From NCBI GenBank assembly GCA_025716815.1, contig JAIXMN010000008.1:434001-498000 (forward strand): a stretch of DNA of 64,000 nucleotides. Direction: 5' to 3'. Origin of the DNA: Dichotomocladium elegans (lineage: Eukaryota > Mucoromycota > Mucoromycetes > Mucorales > Lichtheimiaceae). A program made the translations under genes and the position numbers. The notes beneath the pieces are model-generated. The model ran no database searches. It had not been told where the DNA came from and worked only from the letters and a program-made list of their open reading frames with translations. Below are positions 33,880 to 44,608 of the stretch, in pieces. The first letter of the stretch is position 1. Every line of letters begins with the position of its first letter.

Positions 33880-36800
33880 CTAGAAGCACATGAATTTTGA
33901 TTTTCGCTTGGAGGTCAAGAGTTCCTCCATCCGATTCTCGAGGATGTGTCGTGCTTTTTCGGCCTTGAGCTTGAGTTTACGTTCCTCCTCGAGCTGGTCC
34001 GCAAGAGACCTGGTCTCTGCCTGCGTCCGCCGCTGAAGATCGGCGAGGTCGTGCTCAAAGCGCTCTGCGGACTTCGCTGTCTCGAGCTTCTCACGCGTCA
34101 GGGTCTCGATCTGACGTTTCGACTCGCGCAGGGCATGCTCGGATCGCGAGAGCTGGAGCTCAAGCCGGGCAATAACGTCCTGATGGGCACGCACGTCGTT
34201 TTCGCACGTCTTCATCTTGCGCTGGAGGGTGCGAATCATGCGCTCGTATCGTTCGGAGGTCAGGTCGACTGTATTGTCGAGCGTGCTGACGGTTGTGGTC
34301 GAGTTCTCGCGCTGGAGGGGCGAAGAGGACGGCGTTGATGAAGAGGAGGATATGGTCGATGTCGACGGAACCGCCGGAAGACTGGTTGGAATAGGTGGCA
34401 GGGGATTGGAGGGTGGTGCCGAGGGCGGCGGCAGCATCAACGTCGCCGTCGTTGTTGTCGCGCGAACCATCTCGTTGCTGTCCAGCCGTGTCCGGCCAGA
34501 GAGGATCGAGTCCCGCACGGGCGAGAGCACACGGGGTGATGTGGGTGGCGAGAAATGGCTGTTGTTGCTACCGCCACCGCCGCCGCTCGACGCCATCGTC
34601 ATTGTCGAGTTGCGCTGCGTGCCATGTTGCGACTGGATGCTGCTACGGTTGGTGGTGGCGATGGTCGTGGTGGGGCTACTCGTACTGAGCGAGTTATTCT
34701 CGAGCTCCTTTTCGAGTCGAGCGTTTTGCGATGAAAGGCGCATGATCTGCAGCTCCAGGTTCTTCTGCTCGAGGGACAGCTTGTTGCGTTGCAGGACGAG
34801 CTGGCCCTCAAGATCGTTGATCGTCGCAGCAAGCTGTTGATTCTCAGTCGTCAACTGCGCTATCCGATCCACCATCCCGTCCATGTCGCTGTTGCTCAAT
34901 TCCAACGTCCGCCGTTTCTCCTCAGTGCGCTGAAGCATTGCCAACTGAGACTCTAGACCCTGGATAATTCTTTGGGCCTCTTCTGGTTGCTGCTGCTGCT
35001 GTTGTTGCTTTCGAGCAGCAGCCAACTCATCATCGAGCTTAATAATCTGGCATTCAAGGGCTTTTGTCCGCTGAATCTCGATGTCTGTCTCGTCCTTGTA
35101 ACGCTCCATCTCATCCTTCGCTTTGCGAAGCATGTCCTCGAGCTCTGCAATCTGTCTGTCCCGCTCCGCAAGGAGTCTGGTCTGCCGAGCGAGAACCTGT
35201 TCCATCTCCAGGAGGGCCGTTGCGGTCGTGTCGCCCCGCGCGTCCTGTCGTCGCAGCCCACTGTGAACGAGGTCAACCATTTTCGTGATCTGGTATTTCT
35301 CGTGGTGCGTGTGCTCGATGTCTCGGCGTAAGCCAGCGATGGTCGCATTGGCCTCGGCGAGCATGGTCTCCTTGGTTTGTTTCTCATTCTCCAACAGATC
35401 AATCTCAGACTCGCGAGCGCGCAGCTCGTCCTGGATGGTCTCGATCATGGCGGACATGCTATCGAGTTTGCTGTTGAGACAGACGAGCATCTGATCCTGT
35501 GCGATGGCGACCGTGCTGACGGCGTCAAGCTGTCGCTTGGCACGCTCAAGCTCCTCGAGTCTGACGCGCAGCGTTGTCTGCGTGCCTTTTTCCTGGTCCC
35601 AGAGATGTTTATACAGCTGCCGATTCTGGACCTGAGCCGCATCGAGTGCATCAGCCTTGCGGCGGAGCTCATCCTCGAGGTGCGCGATCTGAGAAAGCTG
35701 ATGCTCGGCCGTCTTCTCGAGCTGGGTGAGGTGCAGACGGTCCGACTGCGCGTTATGCTTCTCCTGGAGTTGTGCAAGAAGATCCAGCACAAGCTGCCGA
35801 TCCGGGTTCCGCTCGACCTGCTGCTCCACGAGCTGCAGGTTGAGCGACTCATAGTCGTCAGGGACAATCAGACGAAAATTCGACGTGTCCACCGTGGCAT
35901 ATTTGGCCTGGAGGGCCACGTTCAGTGCAGCCGTCGGCAGCGGTGACGTCGCGTCACCTCGGATGCATGTGAGCAGGTTGATCCGGTATTTATTGCCCGG
36001 TGATGTTTTGAGTAGCAGCTCGACGAGGGCAGGCGGAAGCACGAGGGATTTATCGTGCGCAAATTCGCAAAAGTGGAAGGTCTGGGCGGTAACGACCCAA
36101 TCGCCCTGCTCTTCCTCGTCCGCACTTGCCATTGCAGGCTCTTCGAGTTGTCTTGCCTGCTTTTCCATTTCGCCGATCATCGCCTTGACACTCCCGCCCC
36201 CACCGAGCGTTGTGCGGCGTTTGTTGATCGGCGTCGATCGGCTCAGCGCAGGACGGACCTTTTTGGGTAGGCTGTGTCGCACCCATTTTTCTTGCCGTAG
36301 CGTGATGGAAAACACGGCAATGTCGTTGTTCTTAGTCTCGGTCTTTGGTATTTCGAGATACTGGAGCACATCGCCCATGTTACGCACAAGCACCTGCTGA
36401 ATCCCCATCGCCCCTGTCTCGTCGCTGCCGTGTGCGCTTCCATTGCTATTTCGCCTATTCGCAAGAAGATCGACCATTCCGCCGTCGCTGTTGAACACTG
36501 CGTATGACACACGAACCGTGTTCCGCGGTGCTTTGCTATTGATGTTGGGCGTCGATCCGCGTCGGGGAAGACCTATCAATGAAGTCGGGCGTACAAGGCG
36601 CGATGTGCTGGGTGATCGAAAGTTGGAAAAGGTGGTAGCTGGGCGAGGCTGGATTGGGCGTGTTTGACTGAGGCAATCGAAAATAGCAGCTACGGCACGG
36701 GGGATAATGCCTGTCCTCTTCTAAAGTTAATGGTACTCATTTTGGGGAGGGGGAAGGGGACTGGATTTACCTTCAAGTTCAAAAGCGGTTGAATCTAATG

Positions 36801-37372
36801 GACCCATTCCCAAGGAAAACGACTTTCCAGCACCAGGTGCACCCTAATAATCTAGACGCATGAGTCATCAGGGGGGGCGGGTGGTCTTTTTTTTTCTTCC
36901 CTACATTTATCAGCAACACCGCATTATAGCCTAGTTTGGGGAGGAAATAATCAACCTTGTCAGCCACGTGTTTTGAGCGGGGTTTATTTGGCTGATCATT
37001 ACCTTCAATAAACCGGTCGACGAGACCGGAGGCAACGCCCCGGAATACTTGTTCCTGAGTGCTAGTGGGGCCAAAGACATGATCGAATGCATAGGATTTC
37101 TCGTTGAGGGTGATTATTTTGCCTAATGTATGGATATGGTGATATCGAGTAGTGGCGGCGGATGTGGTATTATCGTTATTATTGCTACTGATGCGGGGTC
37201 GAACCCTGACGGCTGCGCGAAGAAGAAATCACTTTATCAGAATGAAAGCTCAGAAAGGAAGACTGTAAAGTCACATACCCACTTGGATTGTGGTATTCGG
37301 CGCAGATTTAATCGTTGTGGCGAATGTGGATGATGTTGGTGTTATAGGTGCAATGATATTATTGATGGTCAT
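33880..37372 (-). CDS. Kinesin-like protein with degenerate motor domain and long coiled coil
   Basis: Starts at 37372 (MTINNIIAPITPT); small exons join in frame to TIQVAVRVRPR, KSYAFDHVFGPTSTQEQVFR, EGYNAVLLINGAPGAGKSFS and GIIPRAVAAIFDCL, then the large exon from about 36704 to 33880. The first three blocks are the opening strands and P-loop region of a kinesin motor. The P-loop reads GAPGAGKS, not the usual GQTGSGKT. Later motor motifs are eroded: switch I SSRSH is absent near NNDIAVFSITLRQ, and switch II DLAGSE is replaced by CEFAHDKS. About 600 residues of heptad coiled coil follow, broken by a Ser/Pro/Thr-rich linker, and a C-terminal basic CaaX-like end (FMCF is not a true CaaX). Total near 1,050 residues. 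Microtubule binding without motility is inference. Confidence 0.8.
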
Positions 37373-38580
37373 TGTTGTATAGATGAACTAGAAGTTCATC
37401 GAGAAAGCATAGACAGATAGAGGAATAGAACGAGGTAACGGGATGGGCGGGGTGGAAGAGAGGGTTATTACTGGTTCGCTCGCGTTTTCTAATTTTTCTT
37501 TTTTTTGGGTTCGACGATACGTGCTGCTCGTTTGCTGGTAACGTTGACAGAAAAAAAAAAGAGAGAAAAAGGGAGAACGAGCGAAAAGCAGAGAGGAGGA
37601 ATCGAGAGAGAGAAAAGAGAGAGAGGGTCAAGGGGAACTTCGCACTCGCAAGAGGACTAAGGAACGACTATGGAAGGAAGAGAAGGGAAAAAAAAGACCT
37701 CCAATCCGAACCATAAAAGATGTGTTTTGTACAACCTCAATTATCTCAAGGGTGGCGGCGATTGGAAGAGGAAATGTTTGTGTGCCCGCACGCGCACGCG
37801 CACGCACACGCACACGCACACGCACACGCACGTACATGGACAGCAAGAGAGAGAAGGAGACGGAAGGTTTAATTTAACCAATGTGAAGAGGGGTGTTCTA
37901 TTCACCTTCGTGTATCATCTCTATCCATCCACCCCGCACCGCCCCCCCTCAGCCTCCGTAACTCTACCCAATATGACATGAAGAATATGGAGCATATATA
38001 TTCGTATAGAGAGTGACGGACAGAGATGTGCACGATGAGAGCGTCCAGTGATATGAAGTACACCCTACCATTTATATTGATTCTTTGTCGGATCACAATG
38101 TTTAATATCTGCAATATGCTTTTGGATCAATCAGGTGCAGTGTGGTTTATTAAGACCTGCATTGACTCAAATAGGAAAATATGTTATTTGACCCTTTTGT
38201 GAGCGCGGAAGAGAGAGAGCGGGCGCGCGCGCCTTCCTAAGGGATCTCCTTCCCACCCCTTTTCAGAGTTCTTGTATAGAAAAACAGAACACAATCCACA
38301 TACTGCATATGCAAGAGCAGTAACAATCCCTAGTAGAACGCAGGAGCACAAGTTCGATAACTGTTACCCTTTGATATCAATGGATGTTTTAACCGCGCAT
38401 CAACTAAGCCGCTTTGAAGTTCGTCCCATTTTGTACAACGGGATCATGGTATGTAGGCCAGTGATCGGCGTACTGCTTTGCCGTGCGGTAGAATTATTTC
38501 CAGATGACGCGCGATGACAAAAATAGAAAAAAAAGGCTGTCGCACAAGGAGCTTTGCCAAATCCAACCACTATAAATACT
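37373..38580. other. Intergenic with simple repeats
   Basis: Purine-rich upstream region of the kinesin-like gene, a CGCACA/CACACG repeat at about 37783-37832 and AT-rich DNA up to the transposon. No gene seen; the 38272-38517 frame has no family similarity. Confidence 0.4.
37783..37832. repeat. CA/CG-rich microsatellite
   Basis: Alternating CGCACG then CACACG units over about 50 nt; simple sequence repeat able to adopt alternating purine-pyrimidine structure. Confidence 0.85.
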
Positions 38581-40020
38581 CCTTTTCAAAATCAAAGTCG
38601 CACCCTGCCAGTTCTGAAGTCGCAGGATTGCAAAAATACAAAGCGCATTTTGCCCAGAAATCTTTACGCGTGATGACAAATCGAATGTCACACACATACA
38701 CGGAAAGATGTCGCACAAAAAAAGAAGCTTTCTCTTTTATACATTTTAACATTCTGAAATGGGCAACCTAATTTTCTACCAAGATGGCCAAGGTCATGTC
38801 CTTGATGAGCGTGGCTGTTTTGAACATATGGACTATGCCATTGATGAGGAAATGTACTCACTTCAATCCGTTTGTTCTCACACTGAATATCTGCGTAGCA
38901 TATTGTGCAAAGATAACCCTGAGCTTACTCCCACACACATTTCCCAGCGAAAGGATACAGACATTCGGATGAAAGAAGCTGGGATCAAGCGCAGTTACAC
39001 AGCATAAACTGACCAAGACAAGGTCAGATTTTTCAAACGGATGTTTGAGAAGATCTTGAGTGCGTCAGCTGCTAGGTCTCTATATTCGTTCAGCCCAGCG
39101 ATGGGCATTACAGTACAAGAAGGGCCCTGACAGCATCTTTAAGAAACCTAACACGGGGGGACCGTTCGCGTATTCTCAATGAAGAGCATAAGCGCATTAT
39201 TTTAGAATGCGTTGATGAAGACCCTTCCATTGTTCTAGAGTAGCTGCTCCAACGATTTGAGGGTCTCAAAGCATCTAAAACGACGCTCCATCGATTTATG
39301 AAAACGTATGCAACTTGTCATTAAAAATGGTTCGGTTTCAGCCTATAGACAGGAATAATGCTGCGAAGATCCAAGAGCGCCTTGACTGAGTATGCAGATG
39401 GGATAGGACCGACATCGACTTCAAAAGCTGCGTTTTTTCTTTGATGAGTCTGGATTCCATATTAAGATGAAATGCAGCATGGTGTGGTCCAAGAAATGGA
39501 CCCCTGCAGTGGTTACTGTACCAAAGGCAGCCACAATCGTGGGAGCAATCTCAGCATCAGGCATCATTCAATGTAGCTTGAGACTCCCGCAGCCACCAAT
39601 CAAGAAAAGAAGAAGGCAGGTCAATCTGAAGTTGCGAGCAGAGGAACTGCAACTGAACATCAGCTCAACTTCCTTAAGGCAACAATGGACGAGATGGATA
39701 AGTATGTACATATGAAGGGCCATTAGTTGATAATGGATAATGCACCTATCCATACGGCTTAGGATATTTCTGAATACATCGAGTCTCGGGGATATCGATA
39801 TGCTTATCTTCCACCATACTCGTCTAAACTCAATTCTATTGAGCAGTTTTGGTCAGTGGTCAAGGGCAAAGTTAAATGCAATAGGTTCTTGGAAAGCGAG
39901 ACGTTGATAACATAGATCTGCGAGGCATCCAACAGCTTAAAGTTGAGCGATTTCGAACATTTCGTTTCTCATTCTCATATGTGCTTAGTTAACTGCCGGA
40001 ATGGGAACAACTGTGATCCG
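38520..40020 (+). mobile_element. IS630/Tc1-mariner-like (DDE_3) element, copy B, longest copy
   Basis: The 5' part has TTTTCAAAATCAAAGTCGC near 38581-38601, further GTCGCA words and a start at 38759. The left edge is rearranged: another leader-like piece (GCTGTCGCACAAGG ... ACTATAAAT) precedes it at 38535-38577. The body encodes a decayed transposase to about 39990. The 3' edge lies near 40015-40022, where it abuts the truncated minus-strand gene. No perfect terminal inverted repeat could be matched at the right end. Confidence 0.75.
38759..39994 (+). pseudogene. Decayed DDE_3 transposase
   Basis: Several frames in succession carry one transposase, so stops and frameshifts have accumulated. 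N-terminal block: GNLIFYQDGQGHVLDERG, then KVRFFKRMFEKILSASAA. The middle has KTTLHRFMKTYATC. Catalytic part: FDESGFHIKMKCSM (first Asp), LIMDNAPIHTA (second Asp) and YLPPYSSKLNSIEQFWSVVK (Glu), with 34 residues between the second Asp and the Glu, as in Tc1/mariner and IS630 enzymes. A TAG stop follows HTA, and further stops are present in the middle. The element could not make this enzyme itself; an active relative elsewhere in the genome would be needed for movement. Confidence 0.85.
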
Positions 40021-41075
40021 ACTGCTCCTCCAACTTGATAATGGAGACTCCTACGCCATCCGTTTCAAGTGTACCACGAAATCGAAGCACTCCATTCTCT
40101 GAAGACTTGAGAGCTTTCGAATAGAAATCGATGACTTTATCCCATCCGCCAGGATAAGGAAATTTTTTGGTCCATGAGCGACCCAGAATTTTTTGCCATA
40201 TGATTTTTGCGTCAATCATTATGTATGACGGAGACCATGACCGACGAAGAGGGAAACAGGCAAATGCAGGCAGGCTGAAGTCACTCAAAAAGGAGAGCGA
40301 GCTGGTAAAAGGCTGCCATATGTTGGATTGGATGAGCATTTGCATCGTAGTAGATGCTATCGTTGTCAAAGGCGTGGGTACTGGTGTAGGCATCGAAAAT
40401 TGGCCGGATGGCGTCGAAAACTTCCTCAAGATAAGCTGGGTTGTCGAGGATGTCATCTCTGGATACGTTTCGACGAGCTACAATCTGCTTAAATGTTGTT
40501 GCGGGTGTAATGATTGTCTCTCGGATGCGTTGACTGATTTGTGTCGGGTCCAGACCTTGGCCAATCAGCTGCTCTTCAAGCTCCTCTTTCCGCTGTCGAA
40601 TATTCAGCAAGGCATTGATAGCCCGCCGAAAATGTTGGCCTAATCGCATTTGAATATTATTGGTGTAAGCAGCAACGATCTTGGCGCCTTCGTAATTTGC
40701 ACATTGCTGGGAGTATGGAAAGGATGGTCGTTCATAATTTGTATATAAGAGATATGGCGTCGAGTATTCATCAATCAGATTCCGGTATCGAGTCGTTTCC
40801 TCGCCACAGCCAAGTCGTTTGTAATCGATCAATGCGAGCCAGACTTCAGCAAAGAATCTTTCGTTGATAAAAGCCCTCATGTCAAAATTTTCATTGGCTT
40901 GGAACTCGTGGAGAAAAATGTATTTTGATAGTGCGTATGCATGCATTGTCGTTATATTCACAAGGTCGACCAAATGGTTCAACTTTTCGCGGTACTCTTG
41001 TCTCCAGCCTATGATGTCAATGGATGCTTTCACAACCATGGTACGATCGCGGGTTTCGGGTCGATAAACGTTCAT
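40018..41075 (-). pseudogene. Truncated, frameshifted gene: possible N-terminal half of a Fanzor-like (TnpB-related) protein
   Basis: Minus strand from 41075 (MNVYRPETRDRTMVVKAS) runs open for about 265 residues (KLNHLVDLVNITTMHAYALS, RAINALLNIRQRKEELEEQL, HAFDNDSIYYDANAHPIQHM, AAFYQLALLFE), then needs a one-base frameshift at a T run near 40286 to continue with FACFPLRRSWSPSYIMIDAK and FRGTLETDGVGVSIIK. The latter two blocks resemble the part preceding the RuvC domain in a large mucoralean family that I associate with Fanzor nucleases (TDGVSVS-like block). The RuvC and zinc-finger halves are missing: the frame runs into the 3' edge of transposon copy B at about 40018. Assignment to Fanzor is from recalled family patterns, not from catalytic residues; another transposon-encoded protein is possible. 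Confidence 0.4.
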
Positions 41076-41248
41076 ACTTAGAATGATTGTTTTAGTAATG
41101 GTAGGTTGTCGATGAAACGAGTGTATCAAAGAAAGAGTGAGAGTAAACAAGCGGTTTTCTACGCGAAAGTATATATTATCTATTCTTTCTTATTTGACTG
41201 GTCTCATACAAGCACTCAGATGGTAGGATTAACGGGAAATCAATTATG

Positions 41249-41408
41249 TACAGTGGCCACCCCTCATAGTGATATTCATTATGATGATAATTCATTGTAG
41301 CGATACACTTTACAGAACAAAATCACCAGGTAAGGCTTATTCCAATTCATTATAGTGATGCGATTTCCTGGAATCGAGTGTATCACTATAACAGGCGGCC
41401 ACTATAAC
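41249..41408. mobile_element. Pogo-like MITE of about 160 bp
   Basis: Left end ACAGTGGCCACCCCTCATAG and right end (reverse complement) TATAGTGGCCGCCTGTTATA form 26-nt imperfect inverted repeats, both leading to ATAGTGATA. TAGTGGCC...CTATAGTGA-type ends are typical of pogo/Tigger elements. An internal GTGATGCG...TGTATCAC inverted motif adds a smaller hairpin. No coding capacity, so non-autonomous. Confidence 0.55.
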
Positions 41409-41573
41409 ATAAATGCACATCCAATTCTTATCAAACCGACCTCTGAATACGCCCAATACAGTTTCGTTTCTAACAGCATCACGGACGGCATGTCGATTGC
41501 TAAAATACACTATGCGAACCGCCTAGGGCTAAAAACACCAAAATAAACAGTATCAATAAATGGTGGAAATCGT

Positions 41574-41895
41574 CAATGAAACGAGCATGTGACCCGCTGC
41601 TGTATTTACTGCGGCATCGCTCATCACAAAGAAATTATGCAAGTACTCTCCGAACGCAATAACAGGACGTTTCCATGCTTCTGTACCGATTAAAGGATCA
41701 GCGAGTGATGAAAAACGTGACCCGCCGCTGTATTTACTGCAGCATCGTTCATCACAAAGAAATTATGCAAGTACTCTCGAAATGCAATAACAGGACGTTT
41801 CCAAGCTCCTGTACCGATTAAAGGATCAGCGAGTCGATGAAAAGAGCATATGATCCGCCACTGTATCTACTGCAGCATGGTTTATCACAAAGAAA
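41574..41895. repeat. Tandem repeat, unit about 128-131 bp, 2.4 copies
   Basis: Three successive copies begin GAAACGAGCATGTGACCCGC (about 41577), GAAAAACGTGACCCGCCGCT (about 41709) and GAAAAGAGCATATGATCCGC (about 41837). Shared landmarks are CATCACAAAGAAATTATGCA and CTGTACCGATTAAAGGATCA. The third copy is cut off after CACAAAGAAATTTCTTC. Copies differ by roughly 8-12 percent. Confidence 0.9.
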
Positions 41896-41973
41896 TTTCT
41901 TCTGCTCCTCCTTGATTTTCCTATAAATAATGGACAACTGAGAAATCTCCTTTCTCCATCGACTTCATCCCGA

Positions 41974-42101
41974 CCCTCTCTTCCATGGTCTTATCCGGTA
42001 TGATCGCTACAATATCAAATTATTTTATTGCAACTAATATCCACTCTCCTTTATAGATTAACCAATCGTACCCGTGCTTGATGAGCCATGGAAGAGAGGA
42101 G
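41974..42101. mobile_element. MITE, 128 bp, same family as 58104-58236
   Basis: Left arm CCCTCTCTTCCATGGTCTTA and reverse-complemented right arm CTCCTCTCTTCCATGGCTCA form about 20-nt inverted ends around an AT-rich centre without coding capacity. Length and arms match the copy at 58104-58236. Confidence 0.65.
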
Positions 42102-43348
42102 TTCCTGAACACCCTTCCGCTCCTTCCGCTCTTTTTCGCTGCCACCGCAGGCCCCATTTCGCTCCTTCCCTCCGCCGCCGCCGCCTGTCTCTTCTGGTGT
42201 GCTGGCTCTCTCTTCCTGTCTCTCCGTCCCGGTTATCGCCGGGACTACCCAGGATAACTCCTGGGTCCTTCGGGGCCCTTGAGTGTAAGTTAAAGCGTAT
42301 GGAGGAGTAATGTTTTTCTGTTGACTGACAGGTTTTAATCCATGGATGCGAAATCTTTTTGCCTATTGATACGACAAATATATAAAGTAGAATCTGTTGA
42401 TGAGATCCTCCCATCTCCTCAAACTGTGTAACCATTTCAAAATGGATTGAATCTCAGGGAAACCAATGTGGGTACCGTTCTTCCTACCCGTCTGAATCCA
42501 ATCTTAGTGGACTGTTTGGGTCAGCTGTGAAGTACAAATGAGAACGCAACCGAGCCGTACGCGACACCAATAAGTAATGCATCGACTAGCTTAAACCTGG
42601 GCGATGTCCAAGATTTTGACTCTCCCTTTATTAGTGTCTAGATAGCAGTTATTATAGAAGAATGGCATGTGATCAGGATTATGACGATTCTACACTGATT
42701 AATGTAGACAATATATATCTGTAACAAGTAGGAACAACGAGTAAATACGAGTATACATCGGATTCGACGGTGACTACAACTATGCCCATTGTCCTTGCCA
42801 ACCTTTGGCAATCTCTGTGTAGCATAAGTATACTAAGTAGCTTGCTTTCTTGATGCTGCTAATGTTGAGGACAATCTTTATACGTCTGACCCGTATTCAA
42901 GTATATGATGGACCGTCGCTTCACCCAGTTTTCAACTTCATGTAGTACTGATCTGGTTTTCATTCACATCTGATACCTACTGTGGTTTGTAAAAAAGCCA
43001 CCCTTCATATCCTAGTGTCATGAAATAGAGAAGATCCTCGATACTCTCCAGTTCCTTTCCGCTGCTGCTGCTGCTGCTACTACCACCACTACCACTCTCT
43101 CCCAGCATTGCTGCCACCCTTCTCCTCGTCATTCTGACCATCATCGGATCTATATAGGAGAACTCCTGAACCCTCGAGGCGTTTGAATTAAAGCATATAG
43201 AAAAGCGATAGCTTGTGTTCTATTGAGAAGGATAAATCCTGGAAACAGTCTGCTGTTCAGCAAGACTTCAAAAAGAAACCTCACGATACCCATTTCAACC
43301 GCCATTCAATCTCCATTTTCAGACTATGATCTATATTGTACGTTTGTA
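42102..43348. other. Intergenic with diverged direct repeats
   Basis: Two GC/CT-rich stretches (about 42105-42340 and 43045-43260) share an ordered set of short matches (AACTCCTG, CCTTGAG/CCTCGAGG, TTAAAGC.TAT, TAATCC/AAATCC, CCATTTCAA), suggesting an old duplication. No gene recognised. A 125-residue minus frame (42058-42435) covers the first stretch and is probably chance. Confidence 0.35.
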
Positions 43349-44608
43349 TTAGATTTGTCGGCGGCGATAGGAAGCCCATAAGGACAGTGGCAGCTTCCAA
43401 TCTTTACGGAGGAGTTTCGGGTCAAACAGATTAAAGTTGGTAGATTCTAATTTTTCTAGGAACCGAGCACTTGGTACCTATAGAAACGGATGCTGCTTAG
43501 AGCGCCATTCATTTTTACCTCGGAAGGAGAGATGGCTTCCACTTACCGCCGATAACAGGACCGGGAATGCTTCTGGTGGGATTTGTTTGAGCATAGATCT
43601 CGCCGTCAGCAAATGATCATTGGCTGCAGTAGCCACTTCAAAGACGGCATCCTCGAGTCCTTCTGCGCGACCGTTCCGGAATAGGTCTTCTTGAGAAAGA
43701 TTGTACTATTATTCTGGTTACACATCCATTCACTTCCCTTTTCCATTTTGACTTGTTACTTTGGCTGTAATTTGTGCTGGGAGCACGAGGCGCTTTTGGC
43801 TCAAGTGAAATGGGAACGAGCGTAAAAACGTGGTGATGCCGATCATCTTGCCGATATGGCTGATGGCATGGTCAGCATTTACATCCTTAATTCCCAGCGA
43901 TTCGAGTTGGAGATAGAGAAGCGCCGATGCCGTATTTTCGGAATAGGATTCCATGTCCTTAATGGTCATAAATTGATGATCATCGAGATTGGTTGTCTGC
44001 AAATATGGCGATATGAAACGTCAACATGGGTCAGCCCGTTCCTTCTTTCTCTACATTATCGAACATACGCGTTCTGTAATGATACGCTTAAACCACATGC
44101 GCGAGAGTGGACATTCTTTAAGAGCAGCTGCAACGGCCAGCGCAATCGGCTGCTGGGGCGGATTTCCCTTTATAGGATGTGTCAAATAGGTATTTTGATA
44201 TTTCCTCTAATATACAAACATACCTTGAAGATATTATTGATAGCATCGCTCCAAAATTGCATGCGCATTTTGCCGATTGTCGGATTGGAAACGCTTTCTC
44301 GGATTGAAGCGAGCTCAACATTAAATGCTCGAATCGCATATTGTGCGTTCCGCAAATGCTTAGGATAGAATGGAATACAGAGGTAACCTTCGTAATCGCG
44401 TTGTCTGTCATGTTTTTTTATTTGGATCAGCCAGTTGCAGCGGCATTATGACACGATCTACTTCTTTTTACCTGACAGAATCTGCACAGTATTTAATGGC
44501 AGCAGGCAATTTATCGTCCGGGGTCGTTGGTGTGGTATATGCTCGTGAGTATAATGAAGCCCATGCAGAAGGCCGGGGTAACCCTATGCGGGATCGTGTG
44601 GACAACAT
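43349..44608 (-). CDS. NDUFAF6-like squalene/phytoene synthase-fold protein (complex I assembly)
   Basis: Six short exons: 44608-44472, 44404-44224, 44167-44069, 43996-43760, 43705-43547 and 43477-43349. They sum to 942 nt (313 residues), every join in phase. The start MLSTRSRIGLPRPSAWASLY is basic/hydroxylated with no acids, a mitochondrial presequence. Then come RQRDYEGYLCIPFYPKHLRN, YAIRAFNVELASIRESVSNP, GKMRMQFWSDAI, PIALAVAAALKECPLSRMW, ALLYLQLESLGI, ADHAISHIGKMIGI, NLSQEDLFRNGRAEGLEDAV and the end FDPKLLRKDWKLPLSLW. This is the NDUFAF6/sicily pattern; the Asp-rich catalytic motifs of true prenyl synthases are absent. Family knowledge: needed for biogenesis of complex I subunit ND1. Intact despite lying between mobile-element debris and decayed genes. 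Confidence 0.9.

Noticed and set aside
41574..41895. CRISPR-like array
   Set aside because: Units are contiguous, about 128 bp long and divergent; there are no short repeats with unique spacers, and the genome is eukaryotic.
42058..42435. 125-codon minus frame with basic and Gly-rich sequence
   Set aside because: Overlaps the MITE and a CT/GC-rich simple region; no family or splice support.
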